33,978 nucleotides of DNA, taken from contig CAITSH010000133.1 in the NCBI GenBank assembly GCA_903895005.1, positions 1-33,978 on the forward strand. Reading direction: 5' to 3'. This DNA is from an uncultured Pseudomonadota bacterium. GTDB lineage: Bacteria > Pseudomonadota > Gammaproteobacteria > Burkholderiales > SG8-39. Positions 7,815 through 15,687 of the stretch are shown one piece after another. A program made the translations under genes and the position numbers. The notes beneath the pieces were generated by a model. It was not told where the DNA came from and searched no databases. It saw nothing but the letters and a program-made list of their open reading frames with translations. Positions within the stretch are counted from its first letter, which is position 1, and the number at the start of each line of letters is the position of its first letter.

Positions 7815-8657
7815 ATGATGAGCCCAGAACCCACTACCCGGATGCCGTTTGTAGACGACGATGTATTCGTTGTCACCAGCGCAGGTGAAAAGCAGTTGAA
7901 GGATTCCGAAACATCGGCGTCCAGACTCGAGCTTGAGTTGCTGGTGCTGGTGAACGGGTCTTCGACGGTGGCGCAGGTTCGCTCACGGGCGGGGCGGGCT
8001 CCTGCCGAGGAGGTGCTTTCTGCGCTGAGGTCTCTGCTGGAAAAGAAGATGATCGCGCTCGCGCCGAATACCGCGGCTTTTGGCGGGCTTGGCACCGGTG
8101 ACTTTCTCAGCACGAGCACGTTTTACGCTTCCTCATCCGCGTCTACGAAAAGCGCCAATGCCGCGTCGAGCGAGGATGAAACGGAGGCGAACGAGGGCGC
8201 CGGTTACCTGCAGTCACAGGGCTACTATGTGCGCATTGCGCGCCGCCCTCCGGTGGAGCGCAAACCCACGGCAGGCGGCAAGTTCAGCGTCGTCATCGTT
8301 GAGGATGAACCCCACTTGTCGAAGCTGCTGCGTGCTTTTTTTTCTATGGAAGGGTTTGAGACGCGCACTGCGGCGAATCGCGCCGAGATCCTCGATGCGT
8401 TGCGCAAACCGCCTGCGCCCGACCTGGTGCTGCTGGACGTTGTTCTACCCGATGCGGACGGTTTCGAGATACTCGCAAAATTGCGGCAGCATCCTGCATT
8501 CAAGGATGTTGCCATCATCATGCTTACCGCAAAGACCACCCGGGAGTCCGTGCTGAAGGGACTCTCCGGAGGCGCGGACGGCTACATCACCAAGCCTTTT
8601 GACATGGACGTGCTGATGAAGGCGGTGCATACCGTGTTCGGGATGACGCAACGCTGA
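7815..8657 (+). CDS. response regulator with N-terminal helical domain and C-terminal receiver
   Basis: 280 residues from the ATG at 7815 (a second ATG follows at once at 7818); the upstream open frame is not family-like. Residues 35-82 (LELELLVLVNGSSTVAQVRSRAG..EVLSALRSLLEKKMIAL) are predicted helical and resemble a small winged-helix or adaptor domain. A Ser/Ala/Glu-rich linker covers about 95-130. A receiver domain fills 155-280, with acidic pocket EDE (163-165), phospho-acceptor D208 (LLDVVLPDADG) and K260 in ITKPF. The receiver being C-terminal, with no recognisable DNA-binding output, suggests a protein-protein role in a relay. It is the first of four same-strand signalling genes. Confidence 0.85.
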   Translation: MMSPEPTTRMPFVDDDVFVVTSAGEKQLKDSETSASRLELELLVLVNGSSTVAQVRSRAGRAPAEEVLSALRSLLEKKMIALAPNTAAFGGLGTGDFLSTSTFYASSSASTKSANAASSEDETEANEGAGYLQSQGYYVRIARRPPVERKPTAGGKFSVVIVEDEPHLSKLLRAFFSMEGFETRTAANRAEILDALRKPPAPDLVLLDVVLPDADGFEILAKLRQHPAFKDVAIIMLTAKTTRESVLKGLSGGADGYITKPFDMDVLMKAVHTVFGMTQR

Positions 8658-8702
8658 GCGGTAACTTGCAACGCGTGCGGGTATTCGAAGGGGGACGGTG
8701 AG

Positions 8703-9038
8703 ATGACGAGTGAGGTGTTCCGGCAGCAACTCGCCGCCATGGCCGCCGAGTACGGCGCGTCGCTCCCTGCAAAACTCGACGAACTTCAAGCGATGTGGCT
8801 GGCGACACGCAACGGCGGCGCTCCTGAGCCGCTGGACCAACTGAGGCGGGCCCTGCACACCATGGCCGGCACGGCCGGAACCTTCGGCCTGCGCGCTGTC
8901 ATGGATTCGGCGCGCGCCGCAGAGTCTTTTATTGAACCCTTTTGTGCATCCCCCGCGAATCTGAAGTCCGATGATCATGCGGCATTCGATGCATTACTTG
9001 CGGCCGTTCGTGCTTCAGTTTCGGCAACGGCAAAGTGA
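8703..9038 (+). CDS. Hpt (histidine phosphotransfer) protein
   Basis: A 111-residue stand-alone Hpt domain. The phosphorylatable histidine is H52 in LRRALHTMAGTAGTFGL, matching the family pattern LHxLAGxAGTFGL. Predicted helices on both sides complete the usual four-helix bundle. The stop codon overlaps the GTG start of the kinase gene (GTGA at 9035-9038), so translation of the two is likely coupled. It can move phosphate between the kinase-linked receiver at 10804 and the receiver at 7815, or the reverse. Confidence 0.9.
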   Translation: MTSEVFRQQLAAMAAEYGASLPAKLDELQAMWLATRNGGAPEPLDQLRRALHTMAGTAGTFGLRAVMDSARAAESFIEPFCASPANLKSDDHAAFDALLAAVRASVSATAK

Positions 9039-10804
9039 GTAACTCGCCCCCTGAAAACCCGATGCACGGCGGCCGCCGTCGTTGGCTAAGAGCGAGCTTC
9101 GGCGTCAAGATCAACTTTCTGCTGGGGTTGGGACTCGCAATCCTGCTCGCGGTCGGTGTGTCGGCCCATCGCAGCATTGATGCTTTGATGGAGGCGGGGC
9201 GCGAGGAGACGCTGACCCAGGCGCGCATCACGCAATTGGAGGGCACGCTTGCGAGCCTGCAGGGGGCCGTCGCCTCCCAGCGCTCCCACCTGCTGACGCT
9301 CAGGCAAACCGACTTACGCGATTACCGCGCACGGCGCATTGCGGTTAACAATGAACTGGGCGTGTTGCTGGCGAGTATGCGCGACACCGAACAATCCTGG
9401 CTGGTCAGGCAGTTCGCGGTTTCGGTAAGCGAGCGGCTTGCGGGGCTTGATGCGGTCCTGGATGCGAGTGACCGCGTTGGCACGCGCGCAGCCATCGGGA
9501 TGCTTGAGCGCGCCGACACAGGGAGGCTTGACGCTAAAATCGCGGCCACCGCCGAGGCGCTGCGTACGCGATCCCTGCATTCGCTGCGTGTGCGCCGGGC
9601 CAACACCGAACAAAACGCGGAGAACACCGCCTTTCTCATTTCGTGGGGCGGCATCTTCGCGTGCGCGCTGCTCGGATGGGCCATGCTGGCGATCGTTCGG
9701 CACCAGCGGTTCCGGCTCACCGCGGAGCGTGCGCTGCGACAAAGCGAGGCGCAACTGCGCCTGATCACCGACTCGGTTCCGGCCTTGATTGGCTTTATTG
9801 ACAAGGGCGGTCGTTTGCAGTTTTACAATCGCGGGCTGCAGACATGGTTCGACCGACCGCTGGCTGATCTGCACGGCGTGAGCCTTCGGGGACTGTTTGG
9901 AGAAGAAGTGTTCCGCGCACTGGAGCCCGGGGTCGAGGAGGTTTTGCGCGGACAATCCGTGTCGCTGGTATTTTCGGTCCCCACCGCCGACGGTGGGATG
10001 AAAGACCTGTCCGCGCAACTCGTGCCGAGAGTCGAAGCCGACGGCGGCGTTTCGGGCTACTACGCACTCTTTACCGACGTCACCGCGCTCAAGCAGGTCG
10101 AGCGCATGAAAAGCGAATTTGTCACCAATGTCAGCCACGAACTTCGCACACCGCTCACGTCGATCCGCGGTTCACTCGGGCTTGTCGCTGCCGGCGTGAC
10201 CGGGACGCTGCCCGAAAAGGCGCGCGAACTCATCAACATCGCCGTGCAGAACTGCGAGCGTCTCGTGCGGCTGGTCAATGACATCCTGGACAGCGAGCGC
10301 ATGCGCTCGGGGAAGATGCCCTTCAAGATGGAGTTGATGGATATTGCGGCACTGATCGAGCGTTCGGTCAGCGAAACAGAGGGGTTCGCGGCGACACTGA
10401 AGGTGCGTCTTTCTTTCGAACCGCCTGCCGTCCCCTGCATTGTCAATGCAGACTCAGACCGCCTCGTTCAGGTGGTGACGAACCTGCTGTCCAACGCGTG
10501 CAAGTTTTCTCCCGCGGGCGATTGTGTGGACGTGCGGGTCGAGCCAAAAGGCGACAGGGTACTAGTGACCGTTTCCGACCATGGACCGGGTGTTCCGGCG
10601 GGGGAAGAGCGGGAGTTATTCGAGCGTTTCATGCAGGTGGGCGCCGGCAAGTCGCGCCAGGTCGGTGGCACGGGACTGGGGCTTAACATCTGCCGCCTCA
10701 TCGTCGAGCGTCTTTCCGGCGCCATAGGCTATTCACCGCGCCCCGGCGGGGGCAGCGTTTTTTACTTTGATCTTCCACGCGTGGAATCGGGGGGCGTACT
10801 CTGA
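9035..10804 (+). CDS. membrane sensor histidine kinase with PAS domain
   Basis: 589 residues from a GTG that overlaps the Hpt stop; an ATG at 9062 is the alternative. Transmembrane segments lie at about 26-44 and 199-221, enclosing a periplasmic, mostly helical sensor of about 150 residues (CHASE3-like in character). A PAS domain follows at about 238-352 (LITDSVPALIGFIDKGGRLQFYN..). The HisKA domain has H368 in NVSHELRTPL, and the HATPase domain has its N box around N487, DHGPGVP, and GGTGLGLNI. There is no receiver fused to the kinase; separate receiver and Hpt proteins flank it. The stop codon TGA overlaps the ATG of the next gene. Confidence 0.93.
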   Translation: MSNSPPENPMHGGRRRWLRASFGVKINFLLGLGLAILLAVGVSAHRSIDALMEAGREETLTQARITQLEGTLASLQGAVASQRSHLLTLRQTDLRDYRARRIAVNNELGVLLASMRDTEQSWLVRQFAVSVSERLAGLDAVLDASDRVGTRAAIGMLERADTGRLDAKIAATAEALRTRSLHSLRVRRANTEQNAENTAFLISWGGIFACALLGWAMLAIVRHQRFRLTAERALRQSEAQLRLITDSVPALIGFIDKGGRLQFYNRGLQTWFDRPLADLHGVSLRGLFGEEVFRALEPGVEEVLRGQSVSLVFSVPTADGGMKDLSAQLVPRVEADGGVSGYYALFTDVTALKQVERMKSEFVTNVSHELRTPLTSIRGSLGLVAAGVTGTLPEKARELINIAVQNCERLVRLVNDILDSERMRSGKMPFKMELMDIAALIERSVSETEGFAATLKVRLSFEPPAVPCIVNADSDRLVQVVTNLLSNACKFSPAGDCVDVRVEPKGDRVLVTVSDHGPGVPAGEERELFERFMQVGAGKSRQVGGTGLGLNICRLIVERLSGAIGYSPRPGGGSVFYFDLPRVESGGVL

Positions 10805-11196
10805 TGGACGGGATGTTGAAAAAGATTCTTCTGGTCGAGGATGAGGACAGTATCCGGACGATCGCCGAAATGTCGCTGGGCATGGTCGGCGGTTTCGAGG
10901 TGAGGGCGTGCGCGTCCGGGGCCGCCGCGCTTGAGGTGGTGGGTGCCTTCGAACCCGACCTGATGTTGTTTGACGTGATGATGCCCGGCATGGACGGGCC
11001 GGCGCTGCTCGCCGCCATGCGGCAGCGGCAGGCAACGGCCGCAGTGCCGGTGATTTTTTTCACGGCAAGGACGCAACGTGAGGACGTCGAGGCCCTGCTG
11101 GCGCTCGGTGCGCTCGAGGTAATCGCAAAGCCCTTTGACCCCATGCAATTGGCTGATTCGGTTAAATCAGCCTGGGCGCGCGCGCGCAATCCCTAA
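10804..11196 (+). CDS. CheY-like single-domain response regulator
   Basis: 130 residues, a single receiver domain: acidic triad in LLVEDED, phospho-acceptor D57 (LFDVMMPGMDG), T88 in FFTART and K109 in AKPFD. It starts at an ATG whose first base is the last base of the kinase stop (TGATG), with a second possible ATG at 10813. No output domain is present, so it probably passes phosphate to the Hpt protein at 8703, or acts by binding a partner as CheY does. It is the last gene of the relay cluster. Confidence 0.92.
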   Translation: MDGMLKKILLVEDEDSIRTIAEMSLGMVGGFEVRACASGAAALEVVGAFEPDLMLFDVMMPGMDGPALLAAMRQRQATAAVPVIFFTARTQREDVEALLALGALEVIAKPFDPMQLADSVKSAWARARNP

Positions 11197-11215
11197 TCTT
11201 GCCGTTCTTGGATCC

Positions 11216-11259
11216 GATACGCCCCGCCGAGGGCGGACATCGGCGAAAATCGGCGTATC
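11216..11259. repeat. inverted repeat upstream of VOC gene
   Basis: Arms GATACGCC (11216-11223) and GGCGTATC (11252-11259) are perfectly complementary. Inside them a second hairpin, CCGCC-gag-GGCGG (11224-11236), gives a structured element. No run of T follows, so it is either a weak end for the relay transcript or an operator or leader for the gene at 11288. Confidence 0.45.
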
Positions 11260-11287
11260 CGAATTGTTTAATCGAAAGGCAGGCACT

Positions 11288-12133
11288 TTGACTTCCGAGC
11301 ACGAACTCAAACTTGACCATATTGTTATCGGTGTGGCCGACCTCGCGCAGGCGATCGCCGATTACCGCAGTCTTGGTTTCACCGTGGTTGAGGGGGGAAA
11401 GCATCCCGGTCGAACATCGCACAATGCGCTGGTGGTTTTCCAGGACGGCGCTTATCTGGAACTGATCGCATGGCAGGCCCCCGCCCCCGAGGAGCGGTGG
11501 TACCGCGTGCGCAGCGAGCACGGCGACGGCCTGGTGGATTTTGCGTTGCTTCCCGATAATACCGTGACGGTCCTGACCGCGGCACGCGCGCGGGGATTGA
11601 CCACGCTCAATGGCCCGCTTGACGGCGGTCGCCTGCGTCCCGATGGCGAGCGTTTGCAGTGGCAGACAGCGCGCCACGCAACACCCGACCTTCCATTTTT
11701 GTGCGGTGATGTGACGCCGCGCCGGTTGCGCGTGCCGGAGGGGGATATTCGCGTGCATGCCAACGGCGTGACCGGTGTGGCCGGGATTGCAGTGGGCGTG
11801 CATGATCTGGATGCCTCGCTGACGCGCTACCGCGCCCTGCTGGGTACCCAGATTCAGGGAAACGCGGCACCCTTCGTGCTGCCAGGTTCGGGATTGCGCA
11901 TGGCAGTGCTGCCGCTCGCAGAGATGCGACTGGTCGTCATGAGCCCGGCGAGCGCGGCAGCGGTTGCGGGCGAGCCCGACATGGCGGGCTCGCTGCGCCA
12001 GCGTCTTGGCGCGCGCGGGGAGGGGCCCTGCGCGGTCACACTTCGTATCGCGGAAGGGTATGGGGCTGCGACGCTGGATGTTGTGCGTACGCATGGGGTC
12101 GTATTTGATCTTCTCAAGCTGCCACCCGACTGA
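11288..12133 (+). CDS. VOC (glyoxalase-like) family protein
   Basis: 281 residues starting at TTG 11288. This start is chosen because there is no ATG or GTG between it and the first family residues (HIVIGVADLAQAIADYRSLGFTVVEGG), and an AAAGG ribosome site lies eight bases before it. The N-terminal VOC half resembles the Glyoxalase_3 (PF13468) group. A second, weaker repeat begins around GVTGVAGIAVGVHDLDASLTRYRALLG. VOC enzymes use a divalent metal for dioxygenation, isomerisation or lyase chemistry; the substrate cannot be read from the sequence. It stands between the relay and a Bug receptor and may belong to the catabolic region. Confidence 0.8.
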   Translation: MTSEHELKLDHIVIGVADLAQAIADYRSLGFTVVEGGKHPGRTSHNALVVFQDGAYLELIAWQAPAPEERWYRVRSEHGDGLVDFALLPDNTVTVLTAARARGLTTLNGPLDGGRLRPDGERLQWQTARHATPDLPFLCGDVTPRRLRVPEGDIRVHANGVTGVAGIAVGVHDLDASLTRYRALLGTQIQGNAAPFVLPGSGLRMAVLPLAEMRLVVMSPASAAAVAGEPDMAGSLRQRLGARGEGPCAVTLRIAEGYGAATLDVVRTHGVVFDLLKLPPD

Positions 12134-12349
12134 GCGCGTCCCGCTTGCGAATATTTTCTTATATCGTCATGCCCTGGCCCGGGGGTGGCATACTCATTTC
12201 GCGGCGCTGAAGCTGCGGGTTTCCGGCCACTTAGCGTTGCGCCCGGAGTCCGGCGATCGGGGATCTGAAGTCCAAGGCATGCCGGACCCCGCGCCGCCGG
12301 GCACCCTCGCAATCTTTTAATTGTCTTTGCATTCACTAGGAGTAACTGC

Positions 12350-13327
12350 ATGAACCGACTCTTGCGGGCTGTTGGCCTCGCCGCCCTTGTCGTCCTGCCC
12401 ACAACCAATGTTTCGGTGCACGCCCAGGAGTTCCCGGTGCGCCCGATTCAAATGATCGTCCCTTACGCGGCAGGCGGTTCGGCCGATGTGCTGGGGCGCG
12501 TGATCGCCCAGGAAATGGCCAGGACGCTCGGCCAGAGCGTCATTGTGGAGTTGAAGCCGGGTGCCGGCGGTAATCTTGGTGCCGAGCAGGTCGCCAAGAA
12601 TTCCCGGGCCGACGGTTATACCTTCCTGTTTGCGTCGGTGAGTCTTGCCACCAGCGTCAGCCTGTCTAAACTCAACTTTGACCCGCGCAAGGACCTGGTG
12701 CCGGTGGCCGGTGTGGCGACTATTCCCAGCCTCATGGTGATCTCGGCCGAGGCCCCCTACAAGACACTCAAGGAGCTTGTTGCTGCGGGCAAGGACAAGA
12801 AGGTGCAAATCAGCTTTGGTTCCTCCGGAAATGCCACCGGCAGCCATCTTGTGGGGGAGGTGTTCAAGGCGGCGGCAGGCATAGACATGCTTCACGTTCC
12901 GTACAAGGGAAGCGGCGCGGTGTATCCGGACCTGATCGCTGGGCGCATCACGATTCTTACCGATGTCATGGGTTCGGCGCTGGGGCAGGTCAAGGGCGGC
13001 AAGGTCAGGGCGCTTGGCATCACGTCCCTGCAGCGTTCCAAGTCGCTGCCTGAAGTGCCGACCATCGCTGAGCAGGGCTACCCGGGCTTTGAGTTCGGAA
13101 CCTGGTTTGGCTTTTTTGCGCCAGCCGCCACGCCACCTGATGTCGTGAAGAAGCTCGAAACCGCTGCTCTGCAGGCCTTGCAAAGCGACGCGGTCAAGGA
13201 GCGCCTTGAATCGGTCGGTGCGCAACTGCTGCCCGGCCCGGGGCCGGCGTTTGGCAAGTGGTATCTGGCCGACGTGGAGCGCTGGGCGAGGTTGGTGCGC
13301 GAGGGGCGCATCCAGCCCATCGAGTAG
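12350..13327 (+). CDS. Bug/TctC-type tripartite tricarboxylate receptor
   Basis: 325 residues with a signal peptide cleaved at about A25 (SVHA before QEFPVRPIQ). Family landmarks follow: MIVPYAAGGSADVLGRVIA, ELKPGAGGNLGAEQVAK, ADGYTFLFAS, LHVPYKGSGAVYPDLIAGRI, QVKGGKVRALGITS and VPTIAEQGYPGFEFGTWFGFFAP. It should bind a carboxylate (often aromatic or dicarboxylic) in the periplasm. No TctA or TctB membrane partner is nearby, as is usual for Bug proteins in Burkholderiales. A good ribosome site (AGGAG) lies about ten bases before the ATG. It is closely similar by eye to the receptor at 15688. Confidence 0.93.
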   Translation: MNRLLRAVGLAALVVLPTTNVSVHAQEFPVRPIQMIVPYAAGGSADVLGRVIAQEMARTLGQSVIVELKPGAGGNLGAEQVAKNSRADGYTFLFASVSLATSVSLSKLNFDPRKDLVPVAGVATIPSLMVISAEAPYKTLKELVAAGKDKKVQISFGSSGNATGSHLVGEVFKAAAGIDMLHVPYKGSGAVYPDLIAGRITILTDVMGSALGQVKGGKVRALGITSLQRSKSLPEVPTIAEQGYPGFEFGTWFGFFAPAATPPDVVKKLETAALQALQSDAVKERLESVGAQLLPGPGPAFGKWYLADVERWARLVREGRIQPIE

Positions 13328-13332
13328 GTTCT

Positions 13333-13374
13333 GGGCGCAACCGGCTGCAACGGGAATTGCGGCCGGTTGCGCCC
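13333..13374. terminator. convergent hairpin between Bug and RidA genes
   Basis: Arms 13333-13345 and 13362-13374 (GGGCGCAACCGGC and its exact complement) form a 13-pair stem, with a short inner pairing GCAA/TTGC. It sits in the 56 bases between two converging genes, where a two-way terminator is expected. Neither side has a T run, so it is an imperfect intrinsic terminator. Confidence 0.5.
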
Positions 13375-13383
13375 TAAGGTGGT

Positions 13384-13785
13384 TCAGGCGGCCGGGCGGC
13401 GCGCGATCATGTCGATCTCGATGCGTGCGCCCCGCGCGAGACCGGTCACACCCACGCAGGTTCGCGCCGGGCGCTTGCCCTGGGCAAAGTACTCGGCGTA
13501 GACGGCGTTCATCGGAAGGTAGTCTTCGTCAAAGTGGGTGAGAAAGACCCGCACCGATACGACATTGGCGAGGGTCAGCTTGATACCCTCCAGGACGGTC
13601 GTCAGGTTGGCCATAACCTGGCGCGTCTGGCCCTCTATGGTGTCCGGGTAGGGCGAGGTGTTGGAGGTTCCGGTAAAGGGCATCTGCCCCGTGACAAAAA
13701 CCCAGCCGTCGGCTTCAACTGCGTGACTGAATGGCGCCACCGGATCGGGCGCCCCGCCTATCATGTGGAACAGGGTTGCAGACAT
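13384..13785 (-). CDS. RidA/YjgF family protein
   Basis: 133 residues, the normal size for a RidA monomer (trimer by family). FVTGQMPF, the VMANLTTVLEGIKLTLANVVSVRVF block and PARTCVGVTGLARGARIEIDMIA are typical, with the substrate-binding arginine at R108 and the glutamate at E123 of RIEIDM. RidA proteins hydrolyse reactive imines and enamines; relatives act as 2-aminomuconate deaminases in amino-aromatic degradation. Here it lies 68 bases after the dioxygenase beta gene on the same strand, so a role in deaminating a ring-hydroxylation or cleavage product is plausible but inferred. Confidence 0.9.
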   Translation of the reverse strand: MSATLFHMIGGAPDPVAPFSHAVEADGWVFVTGQMPFTGTSNTSPYPDTIEGQTRQVMANLTTVLEGIKLTLANVVSVRVFLTHFDEDYLPMNAVYAEYFAQGKRPARTCVGVTGLARGARIEIDMIARRPAA

Positions 13786-13853
13786 GGAATCCTCTTTTAA
13801 CGGTATTGCCTGGAGTGGCGTTGTTTAATTGATGGCGCAGCCGGTCGCGGGTG

Positions 13854-14360
13854 CTAAAGCGGCAGCGCCACCATGGTGTCGTAGCGCATCGAGTCGGTGA
13901 CCACGGTTCGTGCTGACAGTCGCGCAGCTCCCGATTCAATGACAACCTCGTCGAGGTAGCGCCCCACGGCGAATACCGTCATGTCACCGTCGTACATTGT
14001 GCGCACCACCATGTAGTTGGTTTCGGCCACGTAAGCCTGGTCCTTGCGTCCGGTTATTTCCGTCGGACCGAGGATGTGACGGTATACATGCGGCTCAAAC
14101 ACGTTGACCGATCGGATCGAATTGACCCGGTCGATCAGCATGCCGCGGGTATCGCAGAACCAGACGCCGAAACTGCGTCCGGCCTCGTGGTCGATGCGGG
14201 TGATGATGCGGTAAGTGCATTTTTCGGTGAAGCACGAAGGCCAGTCTTCCAGGCGCCCGTTGTCGATGGCGTGTGCGTACGCCACCATGAGCCGTCCTAT
14301 GGCGTCGGCATCACCTGCGCCGAGGGAGAGGGCGGCATCCCGTGTGACGACGTTAGACAT
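13854..14360 (-). CDS. ring-hydroxylating dioxygenase beta subunit (SnoaL-like)
   Basis: 168 residues from the ATG at 14360; an open stretch upstream lies inside the alpha-subunit gene and is not used. The protein has the NTF2/SnoaL-like fold of ring-hydroxylating dioxygenase beta subunits: DADAIGRLMVAYAHAIDNGRLEDWPSCF at the N terminus and RSVNVFEPHVYRHILGPTEI, NYMVVRTMYDGDMTVFAVGRYLDEVV later. It has no catalytic metal of its own and supports the alpha subunit. The start overlaps the alpha stop by eight bases, which indicates coupled translation and a fixed ratio of subunits. Confidence 0.88.
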   Translation of the reverse strand: MSNVVTRDAALSLGAGDADAIGRLMVAYAHAIDNGRLEDWPSCFTEKCTYRIITRIDHEAGRSFGVWFCDTRGMLIDRVNSIRSVNVFEPHVYRHILGPTEITGRKDQAYVAETNYMVVRTMYDGDMTVFAVGRYLDEVVIESGAARLSARTVVTDSMRYDTMVALPL

Positions 14361-15612
14361 CGAGGAGCTCCCGGTAAAATTTCCAGAAACCGCGGACCGA
14401 GGTCTCGGTGGCACGTGTCGCCATGCCGCCGACGCCTTTTCCTCCCATCTCGATCACAGCCACGCCGTCAAGGTCGCCACGAATGCCTTTTTCGACAAAG
14501 GAGCCGATGGCGCCGTCCTCCATTGATACGAGTCCGCCCGGCCCGACGAGATTGCTTTGTTTCATGCGCACGTATGTCTGCTCTTCGGTGTCCTCTTCGA
14601 AGCCGAGCAGGGTCCAGACCAGCTCACACTTACCGGGGCCAAGCGGGATCACCTGGCGCGTTCCGACGGAGTTGAGTACTTGCTGCAGCACGAAGCCGGG
14701 GAAGATGCTCTGGATGGAGTTGGTGATCTGGTCTTCGTATTCCATCCATTGGTCGATCAGCGAGGGGTCTTCCAGGCCATAGCCGGTTTTCATTGCCCGA
14801 ATCATGCCCGAGTCATAGGCGGTGTCGCCGACATCGGTGAAGCGTTTGGTGAAGGTGATGTGATGGCGTGACAGATCATCCTGAAGCGTGCCGCCCTCGG
14901 CAGAGAGCCGGTTGAGTTTGAAGGTGGAGAAAAAGGCGTGCAGCAGGCTGGGGTGGTAATTGTCGCGACTGTTCTCGACGTACAGCTTCCAGTTGTTCTG
15001 CATCACCTGGCTGTAGCGGCCGAGGATTTTCGGTTTGCCGTGCAGGGTCCGTGCCATGTGGTTCACCATCACCGGTCCTAGGAAATCGCGCAGCGTCGGG
15101 GCGGCTGGTGAGAAGGATGCGAACACGAGGCCGCTGATGGTTTCGACGCGCAGGCGCGCGAGGCGGTGCGCCGATTTGTCAAAGTCCTCGGGCATCCCCC
15201 CTTTTTTCTGGATGCCGCGCTCGAACGCGACCGAACTCAACTTGCCTTCGAGGTCGTACATCCAGTTGTGATACGGGCAGACGAGGTCATGGTTCTTGCG
15301 GTGCCCCCTTGCGTCGTAGCAGATGATCGAACCCTTGTGCACGCACCGGTTGACGAGGGCATTGATGCCGCCCTCCGGCTTGCGGATTGCGATGATGGAG
15401 GTATCGCCTATTTTGGTCGTGATGTAGTCGCCGGGGGCGGCGATCTCCGACTCCATGCAGAGGAAGCTCCATGTGGGCCCGCGGAAAATCAGATCCTGCT
15501 CCCACTTGTAGATGTCCGGGTCGCTGAACACGTTCAGCGGTACCCGCGTAATGCCTTCGCTGGGCCACGTAAGCGCTTGTTTGATCGGGCGTGCCCCGAC
15601 GGCCTGACTCAT
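14353..15612 (-). CDS. Rieske ring-hydroxylating dioxygenase alpha subunit
   Basis: 419 residues. The N-terminal Rieske domain binds a [2Fe-2S] cluster through C90, H92, C112 and H115 (CVH and CPYH). The catalytic domain has the bridging aspartate and iron ligands in ENSRDNYHPSLLH (D217, H220, H225), with D366 in SMEDG as the likely third ligand. The layout and sequence are closest in my recollection to three-component anthranilate dioxygenase (AndAc) and related benzoate-type enzymes. The enzyme adds O2 across an aromatic carboxylate. No ferredoxin or reductase gene is present in the window, so electrons must come from elsewhere. The beta subunit overlaps its end. Confidence 0.92.
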   Translation of the reverse strand: MSQAVGARPIKQALTWPSEGITRVPLNVFSDPDIYKWEQDLIFRGPTWSFLCMESEIAAPGDYITTKIGDTSIIAIRKPEGGINALVNRCVHKGSIICYDARGHRKNHDLVCPYHNWMYDLEGKLSSVAFERGIQKKGGMPEDFDKSAHRLARLRVETISGLVFASFSPAAPTLRDFLGPVMVNHMARTLHGKPKILGRYSQVMQNNWKLYVENSRDNYHPSLLHAFFSTFKLNRLSAEGGTLQDDLSRHHITFTKRFTDVGDTAYDSGMIRAMKTGYGLEDPSLIDQWMEYEDQITNSIQSIFPGFVLQQVLNSVGTRQVIPLGPGKCELVWTLLGFEEDTEEQTYVRMKQSNLVGPGGLVSMEDGAIGSFVEKGIRGDLDGVAVIEMGGKGVGGMATRATETSVRGFWKFYRELLDV

Positions 15613-15687
15613 GTACTCGACTCCTTTATTCTATTTTTGGTTGCGGCGATCAACGAGCGCTGGCGCGACTACTGCCAAACCAACGCA

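Noticed and set aside
6920..8119. 399-codon minus-strand open frame across the binding protein and regulator genes
   Set aside because: Antisense to two genes with clear domains, a strong ribosome site and a signal peptide; the predicted product has no family features.
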